From Stentor coeruleus (Eukaryota > Ciliophora > Heterotrichea > Heterotrichida > Stentoridae), in NCBI GenBank assembly GCA_001970955.1, contig MPUH01000829.1, positions 1 to 32,840 on the forward strand: a stretch of DNA of 32,840 nucleotides. The letters are read 5' to 3'. The notes below the pieces were generated by a model, which was given only the letters and a program-made list of their open reading frames with translations, was not told where the DNA came from and searched no databases. Below, in pieces: positions 1-9,415 of the stretch (the stretch's first letter is position 1; the number at the start of each line of letters is the position of its first letter). A program made the position numbers and the translations under genes.

Positions 1-205
1 AGTATGTAACCTTAATATTGCTTGGATCTTAAATTTTGTTTAGTTTTGTTCAAATAACTAACTATTTAAAGGTTTATATAATTTTCCAGCTTTAAAGATA
101 AAAAGTGTTGAAAAAATTATTTATAATAAATATGTTGAAGCGTAGTATTTTTTGATATTATGAGCTGCCAATTAAGTAGTTTGATACATGTAAAAGGCTA
201 TTTTT

Positions 206-950
206 TTGCAAAAAATGTATTCATGTTCACTTTTCTAAGCACTTTGAAGAAAATATTATAGTGACTTTTGATGAAATCAAGATCAAATTACCAACAAGGA
301 AATTTGCAAGGTTAAAAAATATTATTAGAAAGTTATAAGTAAATTTAAAGACCAGAAAAATAAAATTATAAGTGAAGTTCTAAAAATTAGTTGCCAAATT
401 GAATAGAAAATATAATTAGAGAGTATAAAGAAATTTATAAAAAAGCTGAGTTTGAAGCAAAAGATAAAAATCAGGTTATAATAAGAAAGAGTTTAGATTT
501 TGAAAATTTTCTTTTCCTAAGGGAGTCTTACTGAAAATAGAGAACTTTTTTTAGTGCACTTTTAAGAGAATAAAAAATGAGATCAAAAACATTAGTAAGC
601 AAATTATTAAAAACTTTATATAGTTTATATATTAAAGGTCATATTGATAGAGTAAACAGTGTTGCAATAATAAGTGAAAATTATTTTTTTGTATGAGGAT
701 CCTCAGATAAGACTGTGATAGTATGGAATCTTCTTGAGAAACAACAAAAAGTAGTGCTTAAAAGTTATACAGGGAATAAAAAGTATTGCAATAACGAGTG
801 AAAATCGGTTAATAATGTCAGGATCTGATGATAAGACTGTGAGAGTTTGGAACTTACTTAAGAAACGATGAGAAAGAGTGCTTAAGGGTCACATGTATAA
901 AGTAAAGAGTTTATAATAACGAAAAAAAATCTTTTTATAGGAGGGATAAG
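206..950 (+). pseudogene. Decayed zinc-finger (B-box-like)/coiled-coil/WD40-repeat gene
   Basis: No open frame survives, but successive frames still spell a recognisable protein. Near 207 there is a Cys/His segment (CKKCIHVHFSKHFEEN), then a Lys/Glu-rich coiled-coil-like stretch near 430-530 (KKAEFEAKDKNQ), then WD40 repeats from about 630 to 950. The repeats show LKGHIDRVNSVAI, a degraded GSSDKTVIVWNLL, and after a frameshift SIAITSEN followed by SGSDDKTVRVWNLL. In-frame TGA codons sit where Ser or Arg/Gln would be expected from the neighbouring repeat, and an A-run near 778-783 carries a one-base frame change. From general knowledge, the order Cys/His finger, coiled coil, WD40 array is common in expanded ciliate families. 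The TGA positions do not correspond to Trp, so recoding does not rescue the frame. Confidence 0.75.
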
Positions 951-2111
951 TTTTTATTTGTATTTTATAATTCTTTTTAGATTTAGATTTGTGATTTTTG
1001 AGATTTCGTTATAACTAATAGACTTTACTCTAGACTAAAATATTTTGGGTATGAGATACTGCTCTGACTTACACAAAAATACAGCCTAAGTCATTTTTCA
1101 AACAATTTCTTCAAAAAATATTTGCTTTTCTTTAAAATTTCGCCTCTTATAAAACCTTTAACTATTGAATAAATCATCATCTATTTGTATTTATATTCAT
1201 TATCTATATACTGTTTAGTATTTCTATTGTAGAAATAGATGGTCAAAGGTGTAATTATCTCATATTTTTAAGTTTATTTTTTTGTATCTTTATTTTTAAC
1301 TAATTCTATATACAGTCGAACCTCTAAAGGGACACACTGTAAATACGGACAACTCTCTGTAGGGACACTGCTGGCGACGGCCGTTTGTCCAGTTTAGAGG
1401 TTCAACTGTACTCGAAATTAATAATATCTAGGGAATGTTGAAGGGCAAAATCAATTTAATCAACCAAAAGTTTAGCATAAACAAATTTTTTAAATTTCTA
1501 AAACTGAAATCTAGCAAATCTTTTAAGACTTATGAACTCTTACTATTCTGATTACGACACTTTCTGCATCTATTCTACATAGGGGCTTTTGCATAAACAT
1601 GTAATACTTTATATAACAATTAAAGATAATAAGACATTGTATAATATAAAAAACTCGAATTATTAAACATATCTTATTTATAATAAATCTAGTTATGAAG
1701 AATAAAAAACTTAATGAATTTTTGTTTCTTTATAGAGAATTATTGGGAGGAAACTAGTTGCTAGAATCAAAACCTGCTATTAAATATTTTTTTGTAGATA
1801 ACAGATCTTATGGGAGTTATGATTATAATTAAACAATATTAGAATTTTGATGTTTTTCAATAAGTTTTTATTAATTTTTATATAAGAGATTTCTAGATAT
1901 AATATTTTTACTCAAACAAAATGAGTCATAATTTACAATCAAAACATAAACCACTTTACTATAAACATCATCATTTTCAAAAGATATGCTTTACAATTAC
2001 TGATAATATAACAATCTAAGATTTTACACTTTACCGATTATTTTGAGCAGTATATTTCTTTAAAATAACACATATTATTTTATAAGGATATTTCTTACCT
2101 ACATCAAATAA
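951..2111. other. Intergenic DNA apart from the TA-bounded element
   Basis: AT-rich sequence on either side of the TA-bounded element. I see no open frame with convincing coding character, no tRNA-like fold and no other repeat. The part nearest 2111 lies downstream of the minus-strand gene that ends at 2112. Confidence 0.5.
1311..1410. mobile_element. Short TA-bounded element with inverted ends (MITE or retained IES)
   Basis: The element is bounded by TA on both sides. Its left end reads TACAGTCGAACCTCTAAA and its right end, read on the minus strand, is TACAGTTGAACCTCTAAA, an 18-base terminal inverted repeat with one mismatch that continues imperfectly into a GGGAC/TGGAC block. The roughly 60-base interior is markedly GC-richer than its surroundings and has no coding capacity. 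TA target duplication and CAGTNGAACCTCT ends are typical of Tc1/mariner-pogo-type DNA transposons. Both ends also fit the Paramecium IES end consensus TAYAGYNR. It is therefore either a non-autonomous miniature transposon fixed in the macronuclear genome or an internal eliminated sequence retained in this assembly. Confidence 0.8.
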
Positions 2112-2765
2112 TTATCTTTTTAAATCATTTACCAAAGTTTTAATCTCACTACACAACTTTTTTGTATCAGCTTTTTGCTTCGTAAATTTCAATTCCTCTT
2201 TAATCTCTTCAGGTGTTCCATATATCTTTAAACATTCCCATATTCCTAACTGTCTTTGAACATTGATCCTTTTCGCTTTACGGTCAATAGCATTTTCTAA
2301 ACGGTATTTTTGCTTTTGGATTTTACATGGTTTAAAATACCCATTAGTTGTAGTTTGAAGATTGCTTGGAGATGTTATCACTTCAAGATTAGGTGTTGAT
2401 TTAAAACTTCTTACAGAAAATGTTTTCTTTGACCAACTATCATGAATATTATAAGTTCCAACAGATGGAAACACAGGCTGAGTCTGTATAATTATTACTT
2501 TTTTCAATAACCTTCTTTTAGGTGATACAAGCATTGGTATAGCTGTTTGAACTTCTCTAGATTTAGGACTTTCTTCATTATACTGATAAAGAATCAGTTT
2601 ATTCAACCCATCTCGCTCTTTGAAGAATGGAATAAAGGTTGGGCTTTTACACTGAAGGTCTTGAGAATAATCAATTGATATCACCTTTTGCAAGGTTTGA
2701 ATTGATGTTCGTCTTGATGGTCTTGAAAGTGCGACGAGTCTATCTTTGAGTATTATACTTTCCAT
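2112..2765 (-). CDS. Hypothetical basic protein, 217 aa
   Basis: An uninterrupted frame from an ATG at 2765 to a stop at 2112. I do not recognise the family. The N-terminal half is Ser/Arg/Lys-rich with low predicted order (LSRPSRRTSIQTLQ). The middle carries a PVFPSVGTYNIHDSW segment. The C-terminal 55 residues or so are strongly charged and probably helical (EEIKEELKFTKQKADTKKL). There is no signal peptide, membrane segment or catalytic motif. The mixed codon use and amino-acid balance support a real gene rather than an AT-rich accident. It is followed by 580 bases of non-coding DNA before the next minus-strand gene, so no operon-like linkage is visible. A cytoskeletal or nuclear role would be speculation. 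Confidence 0.65.
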   Translation of the reverse strand: MESIILKDRLVALSRPSRRTSIQTLQKVISIDYSQDLQCKSPTFIPFFKERDGLNKLILYQYNEESPKSREVQTAIPMLVSPKRRLLKKVIIIQTQPVFPSVGTYNIHDSWSKKTFSVRSFKSTPNLEVITSPSNLQTTTNGYFKPCKIQKQKYRLENAIDRKAKRINVQRQLGIWECLKIYGTPEEIKEELKFTKQKADTKKLCSEIKTLVNDLKR

Positions 2766-3348
2766 TATTATAAACTGATCTTTAGAGGGTAGATAATTAT
2801 TGGTATTCTATTGAAAATGGGAAAGAATCTATTGAAATTAGATATGAGAGGTCTAGTAAAAAATATATTGAAAGTTGGGGTTTTTTTTGTATTAAGAATA
2901 TGATATATGATGATTTCAAGTATTTTTATTAGAAATTTTGTGTTAAGATACTAATATTAGATGTAGTTGAAGCTTTTATACAATAAAAATATAGGATTTA
3001 ATTTCAAAATTAACTCAAAAACAATTAAGATTCGCTTTATATTAAGGATTATAAAAAAAGGCAATTCACAAACTAATTTAAGATTTAAAACGCATTTTTA
3101 TACCAAACCGTACAGTTATTATAAATCTTAATATATAATACATTCTAAAAATAAATATAAACATCATTATCATTAACTTATACTCATTATATCATTTTCT
3201 AACATCTTAAAAAATCTTATCTTACCTCTAGCAAAACCATTTTATTCTATATTCAAATTCATAAAATTAAACCCAATCATAATTCTATCTACCCACCAAA
3301 TTTATTCTTATCAATTCTATCTCTAATCTATAAATCAATCTTTACTAC
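2766..3348. other. Intergenic DNA between two minus-strand genes
   Basis: AT-rich non-coding sequence. The part next to the kinase-like gene (3181-3300) has 28 C and 1 G on the plus strand, so on that gene's coding strand its 3' flank is G-rich and almost free of C. No open frame or RNA gene seen. Confidence 0.5.
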
Positions 3349-4257
3349 TTATAAATCCTCTACAACCATATTTCTTTTACTTCTCGGTAAATACCAGTCA
3401 AAGCTATTATCATACACAAATCCCTCTCTCAAAAACAACTCCTTACAAATCCTCCTCAAATAATTATAATCCGGTTTTTCATCAAATCTCAAATTCCTAC
3501 AATAATTCAAAAACACATGAAATTCACTAGGTAATCCCTGACAAAGATCTTCAAGTCTTGTATTATATTTACAATTTAAAATATTCTCATACTTCTCCTC
3601 CTTATTCTTCCCAAGTAATCCTTGCCAAGGTAGTCTTCCAGTAAGAAAATACACAAGAACATATCCTAAAGATTCTAAATCATCTCTTCTACTCTGTTCA
3701 ATACCAAAATGTGTATGTAAAGAAGCATATCTAGCAGTACCAACAAGTTTTTTTCCTTCTCTATATTGAATATGTTGATTATATTTTTCAATATATTTTT
3801 TCGAAAGACTAAAATCGACTAAGTAAATAATATTCGCTTTTTTACCAATTCCAACAACAAAGTTCTGAGGTTTAATATCTCTATGAATAAAGTAATAAGA
3901 ATGCATAAATTCTATACGAGATAATAATTGGTCTGCGAGCATAAGGACTGTCTTCATAGAAAAAGTCCCTTTGCAGTATTTTAATAAAGTTTCTAATGAT
4001 GGGCCTACAAGTTCTAAAACCATGATATTTAAATCAGATTCTTGACCTACCCAATGAAGTTTAGGAATACCAGTACCTTCTTGTAAAGTTCTGTAGATAC
4101 GAGATTCAGCTTGGATTTTAGACTCTTTTCGCATTTCTTCAAGGATGATACAAACTTCTTCACCACTTTGGGTGCTTATCCCAAGATAGACGTTCCAAAA
4201 AGGTCCTGAAGCGATTTTTCTTGAGATTTTGAATCTGTTAGCAATTTTGATTTCCAT
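3349..4257 (-). CDS. CK1-family protein kinase-like protein, probable pseudokinase
   Basis: At 302 aa this is essentially a bare casein kinase 1 catalytic domain. CK1 hallmarks are clear: ESRIYRTLQEGTGIP (50-64), LGPSLE-type VGPSLETLL (84-92), KTVLMLADQ (102-110), FIHRDIKPQN (123-132), LVGTARYASLHTHFGIEQS (171-189) and RRDDLESLGYVLVYF (190-204). The ATP-site elements are degraded. The glycine loop reads IASGPFWNVY (15-24) and keeps one of the usual three glycines. The VAIK lysine is isoleucine (VCII, Ile38). DFG is DFS (148-150). The catalytic HRD Asp127, Asn132, metal-binding Asp148 and alphaC Glu51 remain. It may therefore bind substrates or scaffolds with weak or no phosphotransfer. The fold call is near certain; loss of activity is inferred. 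Its ATG lies 20 bases downstream of the preceding gene's stop. Confidence 0.93.
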   Translation of the reverse strand: MEIKIANRFKISRKIASGPFWNVYLGISTQSGEEVCIILEEMRKESKIQAESRIYRTLQEGTGIPKLHWVGQESDLNIMVLELVGPSLETLLKYCKGTFSMKTVLMLADQLLSRIEFMHSYYFIHRDIKPQNFVVGIGKKANIIYLVDFSLSKKYIEKYNQHIQYREGKKLVGTARYASLHTHFGIEQSRRDDLESLGYVLVYFLTGRLPWQGLLGKNKEEKYENILNCKYNTRLEDLCQGLPSEFHVFLNYCRNLRFDEKPDYNYLRRICKELFLREGFVYDNSFDWYLPRSKRNMVVEDL

Positions 4258-4277
4258 TAATACTTAACTAGTTTTAC

Positions 4278-6410
4278 CTATCTACTGGCAAGCAAATCCC
4301 CAAAAGTACTGAGGATATTAAGTTCATTCTTCAATTCTTCAACTTTCTCATACTCGTTTTCATCTTTCAAAGCTTTTGAAGTCAATGTTAACAACCTCTG
4401 GACTTCAGATATGTATTTAACCATGAGACCCTGATTTTTTATTGATAAAACTAATTGTTTTAAGGATTTTTCTATATCTTCTAATGCGAGGTTTAGATCA
4501 TCAACTGAAGCTTGGATTTCTATTGTTTTAGGAGTTTTGATTATAATTTGATTCCCATAGTAATGATAATGATAAGTACATTTTCTTAGACAACCTTCAC
4601 ATCTTTTTGTAAACTTATTGAAATTTACACATGTAATCAAAGTCTTATCCCCAATTTCAGGAAGATCATTTGTAAAATAAAGGCTACAATCATTATGACA
4701 GGTTGAGTTACAATTAAAACATATAAGGGTTTTTAAATCTGAGTTTTCTATAGTTGTTATTGAGTCTTCAATATTGATATATTGACTTGATGAACTTAAT
4801 GTTGTTTCAGATGAGTCTGAAGGTTCAGGTAATTGATTTAAAGCTTCAGTTAGATTTTGCTTTTTTAAATACAAATTCTCGAAAATGCTTCGGAATTTGC
4901 TGAATTCTAAAGCGATTTCTAATGGGATTATGAACTCGTATACCTTGTCTTTACTTTTGTAGAGCTCTTGGAGGATGTTGTTCATATGACAAGCTTGGAA
5001 GAAATACTCGTTTAAATCAAATGGTCCTTCTAGTTCTTCATATTGACTTAGTAAAATAGCGAAATCTTTGACTGAAAGATTTTTTAAGAAACTTAAATCT
5101 TCGTTAACACCTTGAATAAGCTGGCTGAAAATGTTTTCTGTTATTGATGAGAGGTTTATTTTTCCTGATAAAGGCCCTGTTTGGATGTTTTGGAGCTTTA
5201 AGGTGTTAGAATGATACCTTCGAGATTTTTCTATTGAGTAAAATTTAAAGGAATTTATTGGTAGGAATGGGATAAATTCGAACATGTAGGCAGCTTCTTC
5301 GATTGTCTCGTTTAGGCAGAATTTACCGTCAAAAACCCCAGTGTCGGCTGAAGACTTTTCTGGTTCTAAAATCTTGCGCTTGCATTCTTCGAAGATTTTT
5401 TCTGGCCTTCGGCCTGTCCATTCTAAATTCACACTCCCTGAACTGTTATCTTTAATGCTACCCCATAAGCAATTGTTTACATCGTACTCATTAATTTCTA
5501 AAGTAACCAAAGAAAGCTGCTTAACTATTTTCATCCACCTCCTCCCAGCCCGATATCCATTAACATTGCATAAAAAAGCTCCTTTAAGTATTTTCCATTC
5601 AATTTTATAATCATCCTTAGCAACTTTTCTCAATATAATCCCAGACTCTTCATCTTTAGTCTCTTTGCTTTCTTCTTCATATCTTGAGTTCTCTAAAAAC
5701 TTCCACTTTTTCTTATATTTTTCCCCATTATTTTCCTTCAAAACACTCCCATACTCCCCTTTTCTATCAACAGTAACCTTACTATTCTTTAAAAACCTAA
5801 TATTCTCGCTTTTCGATCTATGTTTAAAATTCTTCACAGTCTGTATATCTATTTTTCTGCATTTTTTCGACCCACGAGTATAATCATAAATCTTTTCAAA
5901 TCTATGAGTCGTCCTCAAAGAATGCTCTTTATATACAACCTGACCTTTAGATGTAGCTTTTTGCCCTTCTTTAGTCAATTCATATAAAAAAAGTTCATTA
6001 TCAACAGAATTAAGTTCCTTCATTGTTGTCAAATCTTTAGTCTTACTCCATATAATAACATCATCATGAGTTTTATATTTTATTGTTATTTGACCCTCTT
6101 CACATAACTCTGTAAGTCTAGTGTTGACTTCAATTCTATAATTTAGTTCTTCAGAGAATTTTTGATAATAAATCAACCCTTCATTTTCTTTGAAGCCTAC
6201 TTTTTCACCACGTTTATTGTCAACTGTGTGCCATTGAAGGAATCTTTCGTCGTCTGATGTTTTGAAGAGCTCATGGACAGTCTCGATTACGATCTCGTAG
6301 CTGCTTTTTATTGCGAAGAATTTTTGGAATATTGGGATGGAGTTGTAGTTTTTTATTGAATATTTTTCATAGTCTTGTTCCCACCACTCATCATACTTGA
6401 TTGTCTCCAT
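4278..6410 (-). CDS. Large Cys-rich/coiled-coil protein of unknown function, 710 aa
   Basis: An uninterrupted frame from ATG 6410 to TAG at 4278. The N-terminal part has scattered Trp/acidic-aromatic segments (DEWWEQDYEKY, KWKFLENSRYEEE, YKIEWKILKGAF) that may be a degenerate repeat. Residues 564-616 form a compact Cys/His cluster: C564, C567, C571, H572, C575, C594, C604, C607, C611, H614 and H616. This looks like a paired zinc-binding module and resembles the Cys-rich segment that follows AIG1-like GTPase domains in some protist and animal proteins, as I recall them; no P-loop GTPase domain is visible here. After it come about 85 residues of probable coiled coil. No signal peptide or membrane span. 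Function unknown. The close spacing to the CK1-like gene suggests shared transcription or simply compact packing. Confidence 0.8.
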   Translation of the reverse strand: METIKYDEWWEQDYEKYSIKNYNSIPIFQKFFAIKSSYEIVIETVHELFKTSDDERFLQWHTVDNKRGEKVGFKENEGLIYYQKFSEELNYRIEVNTRLTELCEEGQITIKYKTHDDVIIWSKTKDLTTMKELNSVDNELFLYELTKEGQKATSKGQVVYKEHSLRTTHRFEKIYDYTRGSKKCRKIDIQTVKNFKHRSKSENIRFLKNSKVTVDRKGEYGSVLKENNGEKYKKKWKFLENSRYEEESKETKDEESGIILRKVAKDDYKIEWKILKGAFLCNVNGYRAGRRWMKIVKQLSLVTLEINEYDVNNCLWGSIKDNSSGSVNLEWTGRRPEKIFEECKRKILEPEKSSADTGVFDGKFCLNETIEEAAYMFEFIPFLPINSFKFYSIEKSRRYHSNTLKLQNIQTGPLSGKINLSSITENIFSQLIQGVNEDLSFLKNLSVKDFAILLSQYEELEGPFDLNEYFFQACHMNNILQELYKSKDKVYEFIIPLEIALEFSKFRSIFENLYLKKQNLTEALNQLPEPSDSSETTLSSSSQYINIEDSITTIENSDLKTLICFNCNSTCHNDCSLYFTNDLPEIGDKTLITCVNFNKFTKRCEGCLRKCTYHYHYYGNQIIIKTPKTIEIQASVDDLNLALEDIEKSLKQLVLSIKNQGLMVKYISEVQRLLTLTSKALKDENEYEKVEELKNELNILSTFGDLLASR

Positions 6411-6779
6411 TTTATTAGTGTGAGTATAAATTTACATTAAATTATTATATAATATGATTAAATGGAACTTTTTTTTGGTTTTTGAGTTGATAATTGTTAG
6501 GATAGTTTAATTTGTTTCACAGTTTTTGTTTGATTTAGTATTTGGTGATGTGATGGATTGAATAATTTTTTCTAAGTAGAAGTGTGAGTGAAGTCTAAAA
6601 AGTATGAAGGTCATTTTTACTATCATCTAAAACCAAATTCACTCCCATAATTCCATTTACCGAATTTTATATTTTTCTCACTAATAATTTCATATAAAAT
6701 TTATCAAATAGCAAAAACATTCAATTATGCATATAAAAATATCAGGACCTTTTCAAAATTAAAAAACCGCATCATGAAA
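6411..6779. other. Intergenic DNA upstream of the Cys-rich gene
   Basis: 370 bases lying between the 3' end of the channel gene and the 5' end of the Cys-rich gene. It is G/T-rich on the plus strand near 6411-6600 and C/A-rich near 6630-6780. No open frame or RNA gene seen. Confidence 0.5.
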
Positions 6780-8639
6780 TTATAATATTCTTTTAACTAC
6801 TTTCAACATATTAATTGTTGAATCAAGAGCCTGTTGCGTAATTTCTAACTGACTATGAAAAGCATTTAAAGCTTCTTCATTAATATTATGTTCACACTTG
6901 CCAAAAATATTTTGATAAAGTTCTGAAGCTTTTTCTTGAATGCATTCATGTGAAATTTGTAGAATTCGGCCACTATAATAAAAATTAACTACTATCATTT
7001 CTGCAAGATTATATATAAGATTTCGACAACGTTTTTCTACAGCTGTCTTGATTTCTTTATAAAATTGAGTGAAGTCCTCTTTTATCATTAAAAGACAGTC
7101 TTTGGTAATTTTAAATAGTTTGCAAGTATAACAAGAATAAACAGAAAATTTTCTTTCTTGTTTCATAAAAATCTCTACATCACCAAAATAATGCCCTTCG
7201 CTATACATGAAAAACAAAAGATCGTTGTAAACGTATTTAACTTGGCCTTCTACAATAAAAAAAATCCCATCAGCAAATTCATTTTGAGTCCATAGAGTTT
7301 CTTGTGGACTTATAGCAACATAATCAAGCATAAAAGCTAAAGTACTTATAAGTTTCTTATTTTTAATTGTGAAAAATGGAATTTTCAGCATAGCCTGGTT
7401 ATGGATGTTAGTAGCTATTTCATATCTGAGGTCACTTGGGATATCTTTGAGTATTTTTTCAATTTTGCATGTTCGGTTTACCATGCTTATGTTATGGACA
7501 CATAATTTAAGCCTTTTTTGGATTGGACTAGGTATAAAAGTTTTATTTGAATAGTCTGCAACGATTAAAAGCATTTCGTTTATTTGGCTATCTCTGATGT
7601 TTTGTGAGTAGTAAATTATAGCAAATTGACCAACTGAAAATGATACAACGTAAACACCTACAATCATCCAAACTATTGCTATGATTTTTTCAGTTACTGT
7701 AAACGGTACAATATCTCCATATCCAATAGTAGCAAGTGTAGTTATCGCCCAATAAACACTAGCTAAATATCGTTCAGAAGGAATTGCCTCATTCATATGG
7801 TTACGTGATACCCAAGTATCAATATCAAAATCATCAAACTTTGCTGAGATATAAAAAAAGCAAGACACAAGGTGTATAAAAAGTGATAAAATAATAAAAG
7901 TCTTTAGTACATGAAAAGTTTTATTATACTTTATAACAAAGTAGTCAACTTTTCTTATAAGCAAGAAATTTCTAAGCTTTTTAATCGTGTTCACAAGCCT
8001 TATAAGTTTTGTCACATATCTAAAAAACACAATTTTAGGAAGTTTCTTATAATTCCCATAAGCTATAATAATCCCAAATGGCACTGCAGATATCAAGTCT
8101 ATAATCGCCCAGCCGGCAAAGTTTTTCAAGAAAATTCGACACTTTTTTATCACCAAAAAGTTATTCTTATCATAATAAGCCAAGCTCATATTGATAAATA
8201 TATCCAATATAAAAACAATATCAATGGTAATTTCTATACGCATTTGAACTGTATCTTTATTGTAATCAGAAAATGCTATATAATATGTTCCATATGTAGC
8301 TAAATAGAGCAAACAAATGCTTAAAAGAAGAGTCCAAAACAAATATAAATTCCCATGTGGATGTATAATAAATTTTGATAATTTCTCAGACTGTGGGTAA
8401 TATAATTCTGAGTTTTGGTTTATTAATTCTAATGATTCATCAACAACAGCAAAAGGATTTTGCTTCTTTAATACGGTAAAGCGACGTATTTTTCGCTCTA
8501 GTTGAATTTTTTTAAATGCTCGTTGCCAGACTTCCCTATATGATTTTTTAATAAGGTTATTTAAGCTTGTGTCGAATAGGGTCTCGCTACTGCATGAAAG
8601 ATCTTGGGTGTTTCTTAAGACTTTTAATCTTTTATTCAT
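6780..8639 (-). CDS. Voltage-gated-type K+ channel with cyclic-nucleotide-binding domain
   Basis: A 619-aa channel of the EAG/CNG/HCN superfamily acting in the cell or ciliary membrane. A basic cytoplasmic N-terminus leads to a HPHG segment (93-96). Six membrane spans follow, roughly S1 98-122, S2 133-155, S3 172-195, S4 203-226, S5 244-265 and S6 318-345. S4 carries a modest set of basic residues (RYVTKLIRLVNTIKKLR). The pore has the K+ selectivity signature TIGYGD at 304-309. The C-linker runs into a CNBD at about 415-530 with FIVEGQVKYV and FGDVEIF. In the phosphate-binding cassette the usual FGE...R-T/S-A pattern is altered to FGD...ERKFSVYS, so ligand binding is uncertain, as in EAG-type channels. 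The C-terminal 90 residues are helical. Expanded families of such channels are known in ciliates and tune swimming or contraction; this assignment to behaviour is inference. Confidence 0.94.
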   Translation of the reverse strand: MNKRLKVLRNTQDLSCSSETLFDTSLNNLIKKSYREVWQRAFKKIQLERKIRRFTVLKKQNPFAVVDESLELINQNSELYYPQSEKLSKFIIHPHGNLYLFWTLLLSICLLYLATYGTYYIAFSDYNKDTVQMRIEITIDIVFILDIFINMSLAYYDKNNFLVIKKCRIFLKNFAGWAIIDLISAVPFGIIIAYGNYKKLPKIVFFRYVTKLIRLVNTIKKLRNFLLIRKVDYFVIKYNKTFHVLKTFIILSLFIHLVSCFFYISAKFDDFDIDTWVSRNHMNEAIPSERYLASVYWAITTLATIGYGDIVPFTVTEKIIAIVWMIVGVYVVSFSVGQFAIIYYSQNIRDSQINEMLLIVADYSNKTFIPSPIQKRLKLCVHNISMVNRTCKIEKILKDIPSDLRYEIATNIHNQAMLKIPFFTIKNKKLISTLAFMLDYVAISPQETLWTQNEFADGIFFIVEGQVKYVYNDLLFFMYSEGHYFGDVEIFMKQERKFSVYSCYTCKLFKITKDCLLMIKEDFTQFYKEIKTAVEKRCRNLIYNLAEMIVVNFYYSGRILQISHECIQEKASELYQNIFGKCEHNINEEALNAFHSQLEITQQALDSTINMLKVVKRIL

Positions 8640-9415
8640 TATTATTATAATAGTTAAAAATTTATTATATTATTGGAATTAATAGTTAGGTTTATTAATG
8701 TTTTATTGCTATTTATGTATATTGTATTAAGCTTTTTATATGCAAATATTAGGTTTATGGATATGAGTTTTGTGCTTAAAGTTTGTATTAATTAATATGA
8801 AATTTAATTTTTACGTAAACTAATTTAATAGGATTTTAGGATTTTTCAGTATGTTTGATTTGATATTTGGTTTTTATTTGATTAAATTCGTGTTGTTAGT
8901 TTATTCTGATTATCTTCTTGGTTGATGGATAATTGAAATTTATATTTTATTGAAACCAACTCATAAGTAATACATTTTTGCAGTAATTGAGAAGGTTTTG
9001 ATATTGCTAGAAATGAATTTGGATTTTATATTTTTTCTATAGATTATATGCTATTTACAAACTCATTTATGGAAATTAATTAGGCTTAAAAGGATTCAGC
9101 CTTTCCACAATGAATACTATTTATCAAGCTTATGCTTCAATTCATATAATCAGTTTAGTTTTAGTTGTAAAATTACAGCTGAATTCGCCTATCATATATA
9201 AAGAAAAGAACTATCAATTTTCTAACATAATTATGTGAAGGTTATTTTCTTATCATTCATTTACAATAACGATTTTCCAAAATTGAGAATTAAGTTAAAT
9301 ATAATAGTTAAAATTTAATGCTTCGAGAGAAATGTTTGAATTTTCTTTGTTTAATAATAAAGGCTTCCAAAAAAACCCCAGCCAATATCGTTAATTAACT
9401 TCAAACATTTACGAC
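8640..9415. other. Intergenic DNA upstream of the channel gene
   Basis: About 780 AT-rich bases separating the divergent K+ channel gene from the first zinc-finger mini-gene. I find no open frame, repeat or RNA gene that I could support. Confidence 0.45.

Noticed and set aside
7911..8303. 130-codon plus-strand frame
   Set aside because: It lies antisense within the K+ channel coding sequence, with no recognisable feature.
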